Of a DNA stretch of 64,000 bases, positions 9,011-17,992 are shown piece by piece (position 1 is the first letter of the stretch; each line of letters starts with the position of its first letter). The DNA is from Natroniella sp046097105 (GTDB lineage: Bacteria; Bacillota; Halanaerobiia; Halobacteroidales; Halobacteroidaceae), in the NCBI RefSeq assembly GCF_046097105.1, contig NZ_CP175562.1:1054001-1118000 (forward strand), written 5' to 3'. The notes beneath the pieces are model-generated. The model saw nothing but the letters and a program-made list of their open reading frames with translations, was not told the DNA's origin and did not search any database. Position numbers and translations under genes: made by a program.

Positions 9011-9032
9011 AAAATTTATACGTATAAATTTT
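9011..9032. promoter_or_regulatory. Perfect 22-base palindrome
   Basis: A perfect inverted repeat centred on CG (AAAATTTATAC and its complement) in the 286-base divergent gap between the lipoprotein pseudogene and the chemoreceptor gene. It has no loop and no T-run, so it reads more like a dimer-binding operator than a terminator. The regulator is unknown. Confidence 0.35.
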
Positions 9033-9215
9033 AAATTAACCTTCCAGTAAAACTCTCTGCTAAATCAATTCTTTGGATTACGAAAACTAGATATCAAGCT
9101 TTTAGAAAACTATCAATTTATTAAATAGTTTTAAAGGATTTTTTTTATTTTTGTAGAAAGTTTTTTATTACATACCAAATAAAAGAAATAAAAATAAGAC
9201 TAGGAGGTTTTTAAG

Positions 9216-11084
9216 ATGATTAAAGAGAAGTTACAAAAAAATATTGGTACTAAACTTATGTTGATCATAGCAATTGTTAGTAGTATACTTTTTCTATCAA
9301 TTATACTCATCTCAAATTACTTAGTTAGTAATGGAATACATACTATAATCGACAACACAGTAACAGAAAGTACACAAGATAATGCTGACTATATCAGTGA
9401 CTGGTTTGAAGATAAAAAGAATCAACTTGAAGATTACGCAGCAACCCCTGTTGTTCGGAGTATGGACTGGGAAGAAGCTGAAGCTTTTCTAGAAGAACGC
9501 CACAAACAATACTCTGATATCTATGAAGTATTATTTATAGCAGATACAACAGGAGAATATAATGCAACAGCTGGTGAGGATGGGAATGTAAGTGAAAGAG
9601 ATTATTTCCCACAAGTAATGGCCGGTAAAACTGCAATTTCAGAACCTTTGATCGCAATTTCAACTGGCAATCCAATTTCAGTTATTGCCACTCCAATTAA
9701 AGAGAATAATGAAGTGATTGGTTTAATGGGAGCAACAGTTAACTTAAATATCTTAAATGATTTTATTTCTGATATCAATATTGCTCATAATGACTCTTAT
9801 TCATATCTAGTTAATGGTGAGGGGCTTTTTATCACTCATCCTGATTCAGAACTGGTCTTACAAGAAAGTTTAACAGAAGCAAACGGACTTGAAAATGTTG
9901 CAGACATAATACTCAATCAACAATCTGGACAGGTAGAATATACATATGAAGGAATGAAAACTTATGCATACTTTCAGGAAATACCAGAACTCAATAATTG
10001 GAGGTTATTAACCAGGGTACCACATCAATTTATTGAAGAACCAATAAATAATGTTAGAAACATTCTGATTATTCTATTAATAATAGCCTTATTGGTTCTG
10101 TTAGCTGTTAGCTTTAAGATTGGTAATTATATTGCTAAACCTCTAAATATTATCAGCAACTATAGCCAGCGAATAGCTAACAAAGATTTTTCAGCTCAAT
10201 TAGATACTAAATGGACTGAACGAAAAGATGAGTTCGGAACTTTGGCCAAGTCTTTCAATATAATGAATAATAATCTTCAAGGAATACTTAAGGAGTTATC
10301 AGCTAGTGTACAAAATCTATCAGCTTATAGCCATGAATTATCAGCTTCAGCAGAAGAAGGCAATGCAACGATAGATAATACTAATTATTTAGTTGAAAAT
10401 ATGTCAGCATCAATTCAACAAATTTCAAGTAGTGCCCAAGAGGTAGCCAGTTTCTCTGAATCGGCTACTTCCCAAGCAGACTTAGGGGCCAATGATATTA
10501 AAGCTACGGTCAATAGTATCACTAATATTAATACCTCAGTACAAGAGACTGTAACTATCATCAATGATTTAGATACTAATGCCAAAAAGATTGAAGAAAT
10601 CATTGAATTAATTACAAACATAGCCGAACAGACGAATCTACTAGCTTTGAATGCAGCAATAGAGGCAGCTAGAGCAAGTGAACATGGACAAGGCTTTGCA
10701 GTAGTAGCAGATGAAATTAGACAGTTAGCAGAAGAGACTTCACAGGCTACTGAAAAAATTTATAACCTAATCAATAAAGTCCAACAACAATCTGCCAAAG
10801 GATTAACAGCAGTCAATGAAGTAGAACAAAAAACCAAAGAAGGAAAAGAGATTGCAGAAAAAACAGGTGCTAAATTTACAGAAATCCAGGAAATAATCAC
10901 AGAAACCTCAAGTCAAATTGAACAGACGGCTAATGCTACCAATGAACTAGCACAAAACAGCAATGAGATAACTAATGCTACAAAAGAGATAAAAAATATG
11001 TCTGATGAAGTAACTAACTCATCTCAAGAGCTATCTAAGATGGCTCAAAAGTTACAAACTCTCATAAAAGAATTTAAAATCTGA
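9216..11084 (+). CDS. Methyl-accepting chemotaxis protein
   Basis: A 622-residue transmembrane chemoreceptor. TM1 is about 15-37, then comes a periplasmic double-Cache-like sensor (about 40-280; note DTTGEYNATAGEDGNVSERDYF). TM2 (about 285-305) and HAMP (about 305-360) follow. The cytoplasmic signalling domain has the invariant hairpin tip EQTNLLALNAAIEAARA...GFAVVADEIRQLAEET, which binds CheA/CheW. Double-Cache sensors usually bind small ligands such as amino or carboxylic acids; the ligand here cannot be read. The gene is monocistronic, with AGGAGG before the ATG and a terminator directly after. Confidence 0.95.
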   Translation: MIKEKLQKNIGTKLMLIIAIVSSILFLSIILISNYLVSNGIHTIIDNTVTESTQDNADYISDWFEDKKNQLEDYAATPVVRSMDWEEAEAFLEERHKQYSDIYEVLFIADTTGEYNATAGEDGNVSERDYFPQVMAGKTAISEPLIAISTGNPISVIATPIKENNEVIGLMGATVNLNILNDFISDINIAHNDSYSYLVNGEGLFITHPDSELVLQESLTEANGLENVADIILNQQSGQVEYTYEGMKTYAYFQEIPELNNWRLLTRVPHQFIEEPINNVRNILIILLIIALLVLLAVSFKIGNYIAKPLNIISNYSQRIANKDFSAQLDTKWTERKDEFGTLAKSFNIMNNNLQGILKELSASVQNLSAYSHELSASAEEGNATIDNTNYLVENMSASIQQISSSAQEVASFSESATSQADLGANDIKATVNSITNINTSVQETVTIINDLDTNAKKIEEIIELITNIAEQTNLLALNAAIEAARASEHGQGFAVVADEIRQLAEETSQATEKIYNLINKVQQQSAKGLTAVNEVEQKTKEGKEIAEKTGAKFTEIQEIITETSSQIEQTANATNELAQNSNEITNATKEIKNMSDEVTNSSQELSKMAQKLQTLIKEFKI

Positions 11085-11096
11085 GTATAGTCCTAC

Positions 11097-11126
11097 GCCA
11101 CAGGTTAAAACCTGTGGCTTTTTCCT
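11097..11126 (+). terminator. Rho-independent terminator
   Basis: GCCACAGGT pairs with ACCTGTGGC around a short A-rich loop, followed by TTTTTCC. It ends the chemoreceptor transcript. Confidence 0.9.
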
Positions 11127-11242
11127 TTAATAAACAACAATCACCATACATTAAGAGATATGGCTATGATCTTCTTAATTATTCTAGACTGATAGCTGAT
11201 GGCTTATAGCTGTGAGTTATGTGGTGAAAAGAGCCACAATCA

Positions 11243-12649
11243 TTAACAATCAGCTACTAATTCTCTTTCTTCCCTAACCTTATATATCTGCTGCCATTTA
11301 TCCGATTCATACCTCCAAACTAACAAGATCATTCTTACTATCATCTCACCTGCCATACCAATCCAGAAACCTATAAATCCATAGTTTAGATAAAAACCAA
11401 ATAATAAACTCAAAAACAGTCTAGCTCCCCAATTACCAATTGCAGTAATATACATCGTCCACTTTGTATCCCCTGCTCCTCGCAAAGCTCCTTTCAATAC
11501 CATCACAACAGCAAACAATGGCTGCATAAAAAGTACAACCCTTAAGACTGGCTCGGCAATCATAACTACCTCAGGATTATCAGTATATAACTTAATAATC
11601 GGTCTGACCCAAATAAGCATAGGAACAGATATTATACTCATCAATACCATTGTTATATAGGTGGATTGCTTACCATATGCTTTAGCTAAATCATACTTTT
11701 GTGCTCCCAAACTCTGACCTACTAACGTCGTAGCAGCTAAAGCAAATCCAAATCCAAACATTACAGGAATCATTAGCATATTCATAATTATAGCATTAGC
11801 TGCAATTGTCAGTGTACCTAATCCAGCAATCAATGCAGTATATATAATTTGGCTACTTTGTCTAATAGATTGTTCAACTGCCGAAGGGATACCGATACTG
11901 AATATATTCTTTATCACCTTCCAATCAAGCTTCCATTTAATATCAGCCCAGTTTAATTTAATCATAGTATTACCTTTAATCAAGAAGGCAAAACTTACTA
12001 TCGCTCCTACTAATCTACCAAATGCTGTTCCCAATGCAGCCCCCATTACTCCTAATTGAGGAAAAAATCCAATCCCAAAAATCAAGACATAATTCGCTAC
12101 TACATTAGACAAATTAGTAGTTATCATAATATAAAGTGGCGTCTTCATATCCCCAATCCCCTGTAAAATAGCAGTAACTATCATCATAGGTAATCCAAAG
12201 ACCATAGAGCTAAAAATAATCTTGATATAGATACTTCCCTCATCTAAAATAATGGGATCTACCTCTTCCATTAAAAGCATCATTAATCTCAACATATCCT
12301 CAGCAAATAAAAAACCAATCACTACTAAAATCAAGGGTAATAAAAAACCAATTAGTACTGATTGAGAAATAATATTATTAACTTTTTTCTGATCGTTGGC
12401 CCCTACATAACGAGCTACTAATGCAGTCGATCCTATTGTTAAAGCTGTTAAAGAACCAACAACTAAGAAAACTATTCGGTTACTGACATCAACTGCTGCC
12501 AAAGAAGCAGCCCCTAAACTACCAACCATAATAATATCTACTGTACCTACTATACTTTCTAACAACATACGTAATACAGCAGGCCAAGCTAAGTTTATTA
12601 TACTCTTTCTCATCTTTTTTGAATTTGATTCTTCTGTCAATTCAACCAT
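11243..12649 (-). CDS. MATE-family multidrug/sodium antiporter
   Basis: A 468-residue inner-membrane transporter with about 12 helices in two homologous halves. Characteristic segments are NLAWPAVLRMLLESIVGTVDIIMVG at the start and GIPSAVEQSIRQSSQIIYTALIAGLGT at the start of the second half. MATE proteins export cationic organic compounds in exchange for Na+ or H+. In a salt-adapted organism Na+ coupling is plausible but not shown. SD AAGGAG precedes the ATG. No regulator is adjacent, and the preceding 289-base divergent gap shows no clear operator. Confidence 0.9.
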   Translation of the reverse strand: MVELTEESNSKKMRKSIINLAWPAVLRMLLESIVGTVDIIMVGSLGAASLAAVDVSNRIVFLVVGSLTALTIGSTALVARYVGANDQKKVNNIISQSVLIGFLLPLILVVIGFLFAEDMLRLMMLLMEEVDPIILDEGSIYIKIIFSSMVFGLPMMIVTAILQGIGDMKTPLYIMITTNLSNVVANYVLIFGIGFFPQLGVMGAALGTAFGRLVGAIVSFAFLIKGNTMIKLNWADIKWKLDWKVIKNIFSIGIPSAVEQSIRQSSQIIYTALIAGLGTLTIAANAIIMNMLMIPVMFGFGFALAATTLVGQSLGAQKYDLAKAYGKQSTYITMVLMSIISVPMLIWVRPIIKLYTDNPEVVMIAEPVLRVVLFMQPLFAVVMVLKGALRGAGDTKWTMYITAIGNWGARLFLSLLFGFYLNYGFIGFWIGMAGEMIVRMILLVWRYESDKWQQIYKVREERELVADC

Positions 12650-12938
12650 CTAAATCTGCTCCTTTTATTTTATCTTTTTTTATAAAAAATCATTAATCTA
12701 GTACTACTCTCTTCTTAATTTGTGGCTAAAATTACTAATGTTTGTAAAATGTTTGATCTTCTCTAATTTTTACTATGATACCTTTCTTCTTAGTAGTTAT
12801 TAAATTTAGAATAATTAGTATTTATAAGTATTCTATCATAAAAAGAAGTAGAATTCTACTTTGATTGGTAGTTGCTATAAATCATCCAAATCTATAAAAA
12901 TTTGAATATTCTTTTCTTCCTTTATCAATACTAAACAT

Positions 12939-13349
12939 ATGAGTATTAGATTTATTATTTACGGTTTGCTGGGTTGGTGTCTAGAAATCTTCTGGACTGG
13001 CTTAAATTCTCTAATAGAAGGTAACCTCGTTTTAAGAAGCTGGACTTCTCTTTGGATGTTCCCAATCTATGGATTAGCAATCTTTTTAGAACCGATTTAT
13101 AAAAAAATAAAGGCCTGGCCAATTATCTTACGAGGAGGGAGTTATACTTTACTTATTTTTATTGCTGAATATATTACTGGCTGGCTATTATTAAATGTAG
13201 TAGGCGTTAGCCCTTGGGATTATAGTCATACACCCTTGTCAATCGATGGATTTGTTCGATTAGACTACGCTCCATTATGGTTTATAGTAGGCTTATTATT
13301 TGAGAGACTTTATGAACTATTAATCAATTTAAAAATTGAAATTAATTAA
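12939..13349 (+). CDS. Putative ABC-transporter type IV membrane protein (CmpB family)
   Basis: A 136-residue membrane protein of the family named 'putative ABC-transporter type IV' (PF06541). It has a conserved start (FIIYGLLGWCLEIFWTGL), four hydrophobic segments and the motif AEYITGWLLLNVVGVSPWDYS. Despite the family name there is no ABC ATPase nearby, and transport has not been established. The ATG lacks a good SD, so the gene may be weakly translated. ComFB follows after 70 bases in the same direction. Confidence 0.75.
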   Translation: MSIRFIIYGLLGWCLEIFWTGLNSLIEGNLVLRSWTSLWMFPIYGLAIFLEPIYKKIKAWPIILRGGSYTLLIFIAEYITGWLLLNVVGVSPWDYSHTPLSIDGFVRLDYAPLWFIVGLLFERLYELLINLKIEIN

Positions 13350-13418
13350 AATTACCAGTAGGTTTATTTTATAATAATTAAATGATATAATAGAATAAAA
13401 CTACTGGAGGAGATATAT

Positions 13419-13724
13419 GTGAATAATAAAATTTTTAAAAAAATCCAGCAGAAAAAACTACATAATCATACAGAAGATGTAGTCTTAGATAAACTACAAA
13501 AACTATTAACAGAAGAAGACTTTAAAGATATTTGTATCTGTGAACAGTGCTTGATTGATATGGCTTCTTATGCTCTTAATAATCTACCAGCAAAATATAT
13601 TACTACTGCTAAAGGAGATGTGATGACTAGATTAGATGAGTTTGAGGAACAGTCACAAATTGACTTTGATTTAAAAGTGATTCAAGCAATTCAAACAATC
13701 TCCAAAAATCCTAACCATAATTGA
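13419..13724 (+). CDS. comFB: ComFB-family protein
   Basis: A 101-residue protein matching the late-competence ComFB family. It shows HNHTEDVVLDKLQKLL, the cysteine motif CICEQC, then DMASYALNNLPAKYITTAKGD, which is the family's LPxxY...KG core. Members in cyanobacteria and Bacillus have been reported to bind cyclic dinucleotides, so it may be another c-di-nucleotide receptor beside the GGDEF, EAL and PilZ proteins in this window. It starts at GTG, with GGAGGAG about eight bases upstream. No other com genes are visible, so a competence role is not implied. Confidence 0.8.
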   Translation: MNNKIFKKIQQKKLHNHTEDVVLDKLQKLLTEEDFKDICICEQCLIDMASYALNNLPAKYITTAKGDVMTRLDEFEEQSQIDFDLKVIQAIQTISKNPNHN

Positions 13725-13727
13725 ACT

Positions 13728-13763
13728 AAATAAGACAGTATCCTTAAGGATACTGTCTTATTT
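13728..13763. terminator. Bidirectional terminator
   Basis: A perfect 36-base palindrome (AAATAAGACAGTATCC and its complement around TTAA), with A-rich and T-rich flanks on both strands. It sits between the convergent comFB and ddh genes and can serve both. Confidence 0.9.
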
Positions 13764-13766
13764 CTG

Positions 13767-14756
13767 TTAAAGCAACTCTTTTCTTAAGTCAGCTGATGAT
13801 TTGTTAGTTAAATAAGATAATGGAATATCAAAAACTGTCTTAGCTCCTGTCTGCCCCTCTTGATTAAAACAATGTATAGCTCGTGCATATGCCACTAAGA
13901 CACTAGCTGTAAATTCAGGATTGCTATCAAGTTTCAAGGAGAACTCTATAATCTGATTATTCTCTTTATCTTCTCCTGTTTGCCCACTACGAATTACAAA
14001 TCCGCCATGAGGCATTGCAGAATGCTTCTCTGCTAATTCTTCTGCCATCACAAAATTGACAGTAGTTTTATACTCAGCAAAGTAATTAGGCATCGTCTTA
14101 ATCTCTTCAGCAATTTTATCTTTATCTGCTCCTTCTTCAATTACTATATAACAGTCACGTAAGTGTTTTTCCTTAGTAGTTAACTCAGGATTTTGGCCCT
14201 CTCTTACCTTCTCAATCGCTTCATCAATCGGAATAGTATATTGAACTGCATCTTTGACTCCATCTATTCTTCTGATCGCATCAGAATGTCCTTGGCTAAC
14301 TCCTCTTCCCCAAAAAGTATATTCTTTACCTTCTGGAAGAACAGCTCCAGCTAACATTCTATTCATTGAGAAGAGACCTGGATCCCAACCGATACTGATC
14401 GCACTAGTATTTCCATTTTCTTCTGCAATTTCATTCATTTGCTCATAATATTCTGGAATCTTAGCATGAGTATCAAAACTATCCACAGTATTGAACATTG
14501 CAGCAAATTTTGGCCCTTGAACAGGAAGGTCAGTAGCTGAACCACCACATAATAACATCACATCTATCTGATCAACATAATCTTTTGCATCAGCTACATT
14601 TACAACCTCGACTCCTTCTTCATTAACATTTACAGTATCTACTGGTCTTCTAGTAAATACACCTACCAACTCTAAATCAGAATTCTGTTTAACTGCTGCT
14701 TGAACACCTTTACCTAAATTACCATACCCTACAATTCCAACTTTGATTTCTGCCAT
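13767..14756 (-). CDS. ddh: meso-Diaminopimelate D-dehydrogenase
   Basis: A 329-residue NADPH-dependent oxidoreductase (EC 1.4.1.16) that makes meso-diaminopimelate from tetrahydrodipicolinate in one step, feeding lysine and peptidoglycan synthesis. The Rossmann start KVGIVGYGNLGKGV, the strand LVGVFTRRP and the substrate-site segments GGSATDLP, FNTVDSFDTH, SIGWDPGLFSMNRM and GRGVSQGHSDAIRRIDGV are all as in characterised Ddh enzymes. Length is typical. The gene stands alone with a canonical promoter and a palindromic operator-like site upstream, and ends at a strong terminator. Confidence 0.95.
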   Translation of the reverse strand: MAEIKVGIVGYGNLGKGVQAAVKQNSDLELVGVFTRRPVDTVNVNEEGVEVVNVADAKDYVDQIDVMLLCGGSATDLPVQGPKFAAMFNTVDSFDTHAKIPEYYEQMNEIAEENGNTSAISIGWDPGLFSMNRMLAGAVLPEGKEYTFWGRGVSQGHSDAIRRIDGVKDAVQYTIPIDEAIEKVREGQNPELTTKEKHLRDCYIVIEEGADKDKIAEEIKTMPNYFAEYKTTVNFVMAEELAEKHSAMPHGGFVIRSGQTGEDKENNQIIEFSLKLDSNPEFTASVLVAYARAIHCFNQEGQTGAKTVFDIPLSYLTNKSSADLRKELL

Positions 14757-14837
14757 CTCTTTTCCCTCCCATTATCAATAATATTGCTTAGATTTTAATT
14801 TGTTATGTATTCATCTCTAAGAAGAACCTTTTTGATC

Positions 14838-14891
14838 ATAATGAAAACCGTTTTCATTATACATAATAATATATTGACATTTTATTGTCAA
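14838..14891 (-). promoter_or_regulatory. ddh promoter with palindromic operator
   Basis: On the minus strand TTGACA (14891-14886) and TATTAT (14868-14863) are spaced by 17 bases, a near-consensus sigma-A promoter. From about the transcription start onward lies a perfect 23-base palindrome (14838-14860) with the core TGAAAAC-N-GTTTTCA. The 7-1-7 layout recalls Fur/Zur/PerR-type boxes, and the CG centre recalls LacI/CcpA-type sites. Repression of ddh by a bound dimer is inferred. Confidence 0.7.
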
Positions 14892-15022
14892 GTATAATTT
14901 CTATTTTTAATTTTATTTGAAAAGATCACTCTCCTCTATAATTACCAACACCTAAGTAGTTATCTTTTCCATCTCTTGAACAAAATAATTTGATTCCACT
15001 ATTTCTATATTTTGAGCTTAAC

Positions 15023-15622
15023 TCAATAACTACACCTTAACACCTTCTCATTACAGCTTTTAGCCTTATAAAGCTCCTGATCTGCTTTAGATAAAGCCTC
15101 TTTAGTTGTTTCAGTCTTATCATTAATATAAGTCCCTATCGAAACTGTTATCTTTAATTTCTCCCCACAAGAAGTTTCATATGGTTCTTCAATTGCTTCT
15201 TTAACCTTCTGCTTAACCAGTTCTGTTTCCTCTTGATTACACTCAAATAAGATAATAATAAACTCGTCTCCTCCATATCTTCCAATCAAATCGCTTTTAC
15301 GAATATTAGCAGCCGCTTTTCTAGCTACATACTTAATAGCTTCATCACCAACTTGATGACCATATTCATCATTAACATCTTTAAAATCATCGATATCAAG
15401 CATCAATAATGAGTATGAAGAATCAAGGTTTTCTAAATAATCGAGCATATACTTATGATCATAAACTCCCGTCATTCCATCACGAATAGCCCTTTGATAC
15501 ATCTGCTCCACCCTTGCTTCTGCCTTTAACAATCTACGATTCAAATCCAAGAACTTTATAATTGTTAAAATTATCACTACCAGAATAAGGAGCATTGCTA
15601 AAAATATAAATCTAACTTCCAA
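15023..15622 (-). CDS. Membrane-anchored diguanylate cyclase
   Basis: A 199-residue protein with one N-terminal transmembrane helix (about 4-22), a short coiled coil and a single GGDEF domain. The domain begins DGMTGVYDHKYMLDYL and carries an intact GGDEF. RKSD lies five residues upstream, so the inhibitory RxxD site is present. It has no sensor domain, so activity may depend on dimerisation through the coiled coil or on partners. It starts at TTG, with GGGGGAG at correct spacing. Confidence 0.9.
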   Translation of the reverse strand: MEVRFIFLAMLLILVVIILTIIKFLDLNRRLLKAEARVEQMYQRAIRDGMTGVYDHKYMLDYLENLDSSYSLLMLDIDDFKDVNDEYGHQVGDEAIKYVARKAAANIRKSDLIGRYGGDEFIIILFECNQEETELVKQKVKEAIEEPYETSCGEKLKITVSIGTYINDKTETTKEALSKADQELYKAKSCNEKVLRCSY

Positions 15623-15805
15623 ACTGACTCCCCCTCTTTTAAATAATCAAACTCTTCAAGCTTAATTAAATAATACCACTCTATCATAGACAGTTAGTGT
15701 CTATCTATAAAGTTTTCTCAATTTCAAGAAGGGCCCAACCTTAAATCAAATAAAAAGATACTATAATTAATCAATATGTTTTAGTAAGCCTATTTATTTT
15801 AACGG

Positions 15806-17677
15806 TTAAACCTCAAACTTATTAACAAGTTGTTTCAATTCTTCTGCTATTTCAGTTAAATTCACTGCCGAATTACTAGCCTCTTCAGTTACTGTGGTTA
15901 TTTCATCAGTTGCCTTGACTACCTCATCACTACCTGTAGCCAACTGTTGAATTACAGCTGTTGTATCTTGAAGCTGAGCAGTTGTATCATTAATCGCCTC
16001 TACTATTTGAATAAATGTTTCTCCAGCTTGATTAATAACCTCTTCTCCCTGCTCCACTTCATCAGCACCTGCTTTAACTACAGAAATAGCATTTCCAGCT
16101 TCTAACTGAATCTGTTCAACTAAACTGGAAATCTTATCAGTAGCAGTAGTAGTCTCTTCGGCTAGTTGGCGAATCTCTTCAGCCACTACCGCAAAACCTT
16201 GACCATGCTCCCCTGCTCTTGCTGCTTCAATTGCTGCATTTAGAGCTAATAAATTGGTCTGCTCTGCTATATTAGTGATCATCTTTATAATTTCACCGAT
16301 CTGATCAGAACTATCACCTAAATCACTAATAGTTTCAACTGCACTACTTACAACCTCTTTAATAACCTTCATCTCGGAAACAGCTTCTTCAATCTTAACT
16401 TGGCCTTGATTAGCATTACTAGCAGTCTCTTCAGCAAAATCATTCATCTTCTCGGTAGTAGCAGATACTTCTTCTATCCCTGCTGACATCTGCTGCATAT
16501 TTCCTGCTGTAGCCTCCACATTTCCACTAGCTTCTTCAGCGAGAGCAGATAGCTCTTCTCCAGAAGAAGAGAGTGTCTCCGTGACATTGATTATATTAGC
16601 AATAACCTTTCTTTTTTCTGATACCATCTGATTAAAATTATCAGCCAAATTTCCTAATTCATCACTACGCTCAATATCAACTCTGGCATTTAGATTACCT
16701 TGAGCTACTTCCCTCATTTTAATTACTATTTTCTTAATAGGATCTGAAATATTCTTAACTATAAATAAAGCCACAAACACTGCCATTATAATTGCAACAG
16801 CTAAGATCAAAATCGTCTGCCATAAAATATTATCAACTTGACTAAAAGCAGACTCAGTAGTAGTCTGGACAACTACAGCCCAGCCTAACTCTTCAACTGG
16901 AGAATAAGCCCCTAACACTTCAACACCTTCAGGAGTATAATACTGATCAACCCCACTTCTTCCCTCTAATGCTTCAGCTACTACTTCTACTTCACTAACA
17001 TTTTCTTGGCCCAACACCATCTCTTCATACTCAGGGTGGGCAACCATTCTCCCTTCACTATCAGTAATATATGCATATTTATCTTCTTCTCTAAAATTAA
17101 TAATAATCTCCTGTAATTCTGCAAAGTTGATAGTAGCTGCTAATACTCCTACCTGCTCACCACCATCTTCAATTGGAACAGCGATGGTCGAGGTAGGTAA
17201 GCCTGTTTGACGCGAAATCATAACATCTGAAAAGAAATTTTCCCCTGTAATTGCTACCTGAAAATAATCTCGATCACTAAAATCTTCTCCTATTAGACCT
17301 TCTTCCTTTTCTAAGCCATGAGCAATCATTGTACCACCTTGATTAAGGATGTAAAGCACTTCAAAAACTGAATTCCCCCTCTGAATCCCCTTTAAAATCT
17401 CTTCCACTTCTTGCTCTGAACTCATATCATTTGGATTCATACTTACGATCCCATCAATTCCGGCAGTCACCTCTAATAATCTCATTTGAGAGACCATTGC
17501 TTCTTCAATTCTTGCTGATAGTTCATTTGTTAGAACTTGATCTTGCTCCATTACCCCAGTACGAATATTACTTACTTCACGATTATAAGTAACTGTCCCA
17601 TAAATTAATAATGGTACTGCTACCAATAATGAAATATAAAAAGTTAACTTCTGCTTTAAACTTAAATTTAAATTCAT
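15806..17677 (-). CDS. Methyl-accepting chemotaxis protein
   Basis: A 623-residue chemoreceptor. TM1 is about 11-30; a double-Cache sensor (about 35-275) has the typical RDYFQVAITGENFFSDVMISRQTGLPTSTIAVPI strand pattern. TM2 (about 283-305) and HAMP (DELGNLADNFNQM) follow, then the conserved signalling hairpin EQTNLLALNAAIEAARAGEHGQGFAVVAEEIRQLAEET. It closely matches the 9216 receptor in design but differs in the sensor. AGGAGG precedes the ATG. It is not linked to che genes here. Confidence 0.95.
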   Translation of the reverse strand: MNLNLSLKQKLTFYISLLVAVPLLIYGTVTYNREVSNIRTGVMEQDQVLTNELSARIEEAMVSQMRLLEVTAGIDGIVSMNPNDMSSEQEVEEILKGIQRGNSVFEVLYILNQGGTMIAHGLEKEEGLIGEDFSDRDYFQVAITGENFFSDVMISRQTGLPTSTIAVPIEDGGEQVGVLAATINFAELQEIIINFREEDKYAYITDSEGRMVAHPEYEEMVLGQENVSEVEVVAEALEGRSGVDQYYTPEGVEVLGAYSPVEELGWAVVVQTTTESAFSQVDNILWQTILILAVAIIMAVFVALFIVKNISDPIKKIVIKMREVAQGNLNARVDIERSDELGNLADNFNQMVSEKRKVIANIINVTETLSSSGEELSALAEEASGNVEATAGNMQQMSAGIEEVSATTEKMNDFAEETASNANQGQVKIEEAVSEMKVIKEVVSSAVETISDLGDSSDQIGEIIKMITNIAEQTNLLALNAAIEAARAGEHGQGFAVVAEEIRQLAEETTTATDKISSLVEQIQLEAGNAISVVKAGADEVEQGEEVINQAGETFIQIVEAINDTTAQLQDTTAVIQQLATGSDEVVKATDEITTVTEEASNSAVNLTEIAEELKQLVNKFEV

Positions 17678-17860
17678 TATTTTACCTCCTAAAAATAATA
17701 GTTGTTCAACACTTAAACTTCTTTTTTTAGCTTATTTACTATATTAAGATAAAAAGTTACATCTTATTACCAATTCTATATCATCAATTAATTTCCTTCC
17801 TTTATATTAAAAAGTCGGAAACTTTCAATTAATAAACATAATTACTAATAAAACTCCTTT

Positions 17861-17889
17861 TTGACAATAAAAATTTTAAATGTTAAAAT
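17861..17889 (+). promoter_or_regulatory. htpG promoter
   Basis: TTGACA (17861-17866) and TAAAAT (17884-17889) are spaced by exactly 17 bases, a good sigma-A promoter about 100 bases before the htpG ATG. There is no CIRCE element (TTAGCACTC-N9-GAGTGCTAA), so HrcA control is not indicated. Confidence 0.75.
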
Positions 17890-17907
17890 ATCTATGGGTA
17901 AAATAAC

Positions 17908-17937
17908 TTTTAATTAGTAACTTCTTACTAATTAAAA
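17908..17937 (+). promoter_or_regulatory. Perfect hairpin in the htpG leader
   Basis: TTTTAATTAGTAA and its exact complement flank a four-base loop (CTTC). It begins about 12 bases after the predicted transcription start and well before the ribosome binding site. It could be an operator, an mRNA-stabilising stem or part of a thermosensor. No T-run follows, so it is not a simple terminator. Confidence 0.45.
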
Positions 17938-17992
17938 GCAAAATCATTAAAAATTTAGTATTAAATAAAAATATTTTAGAGGAGGTATTATA

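Noticed and set aside
10415..10621. Minus-strand frame inside the chemoreceptor gene
   Set aside because: It is the antisense shadow of a well-supported coding region and has no start signals.
11186..11225. Repeat AGCTGATGGCTTATAGCTGTGA, partly similar to 58334-58367 in reverse
   Set aside because: The similarity is limited to short AGCT/GATAGC words with poor alignment; not reported as a repeat family.
17861..17992. CIRCE/HrcA operator for htpG
   Set aside because: The inverted repeat there is TTTTAATTAGTAA with a four-base loop, not TTAGCACTC-N9-GAGTGCTAA.
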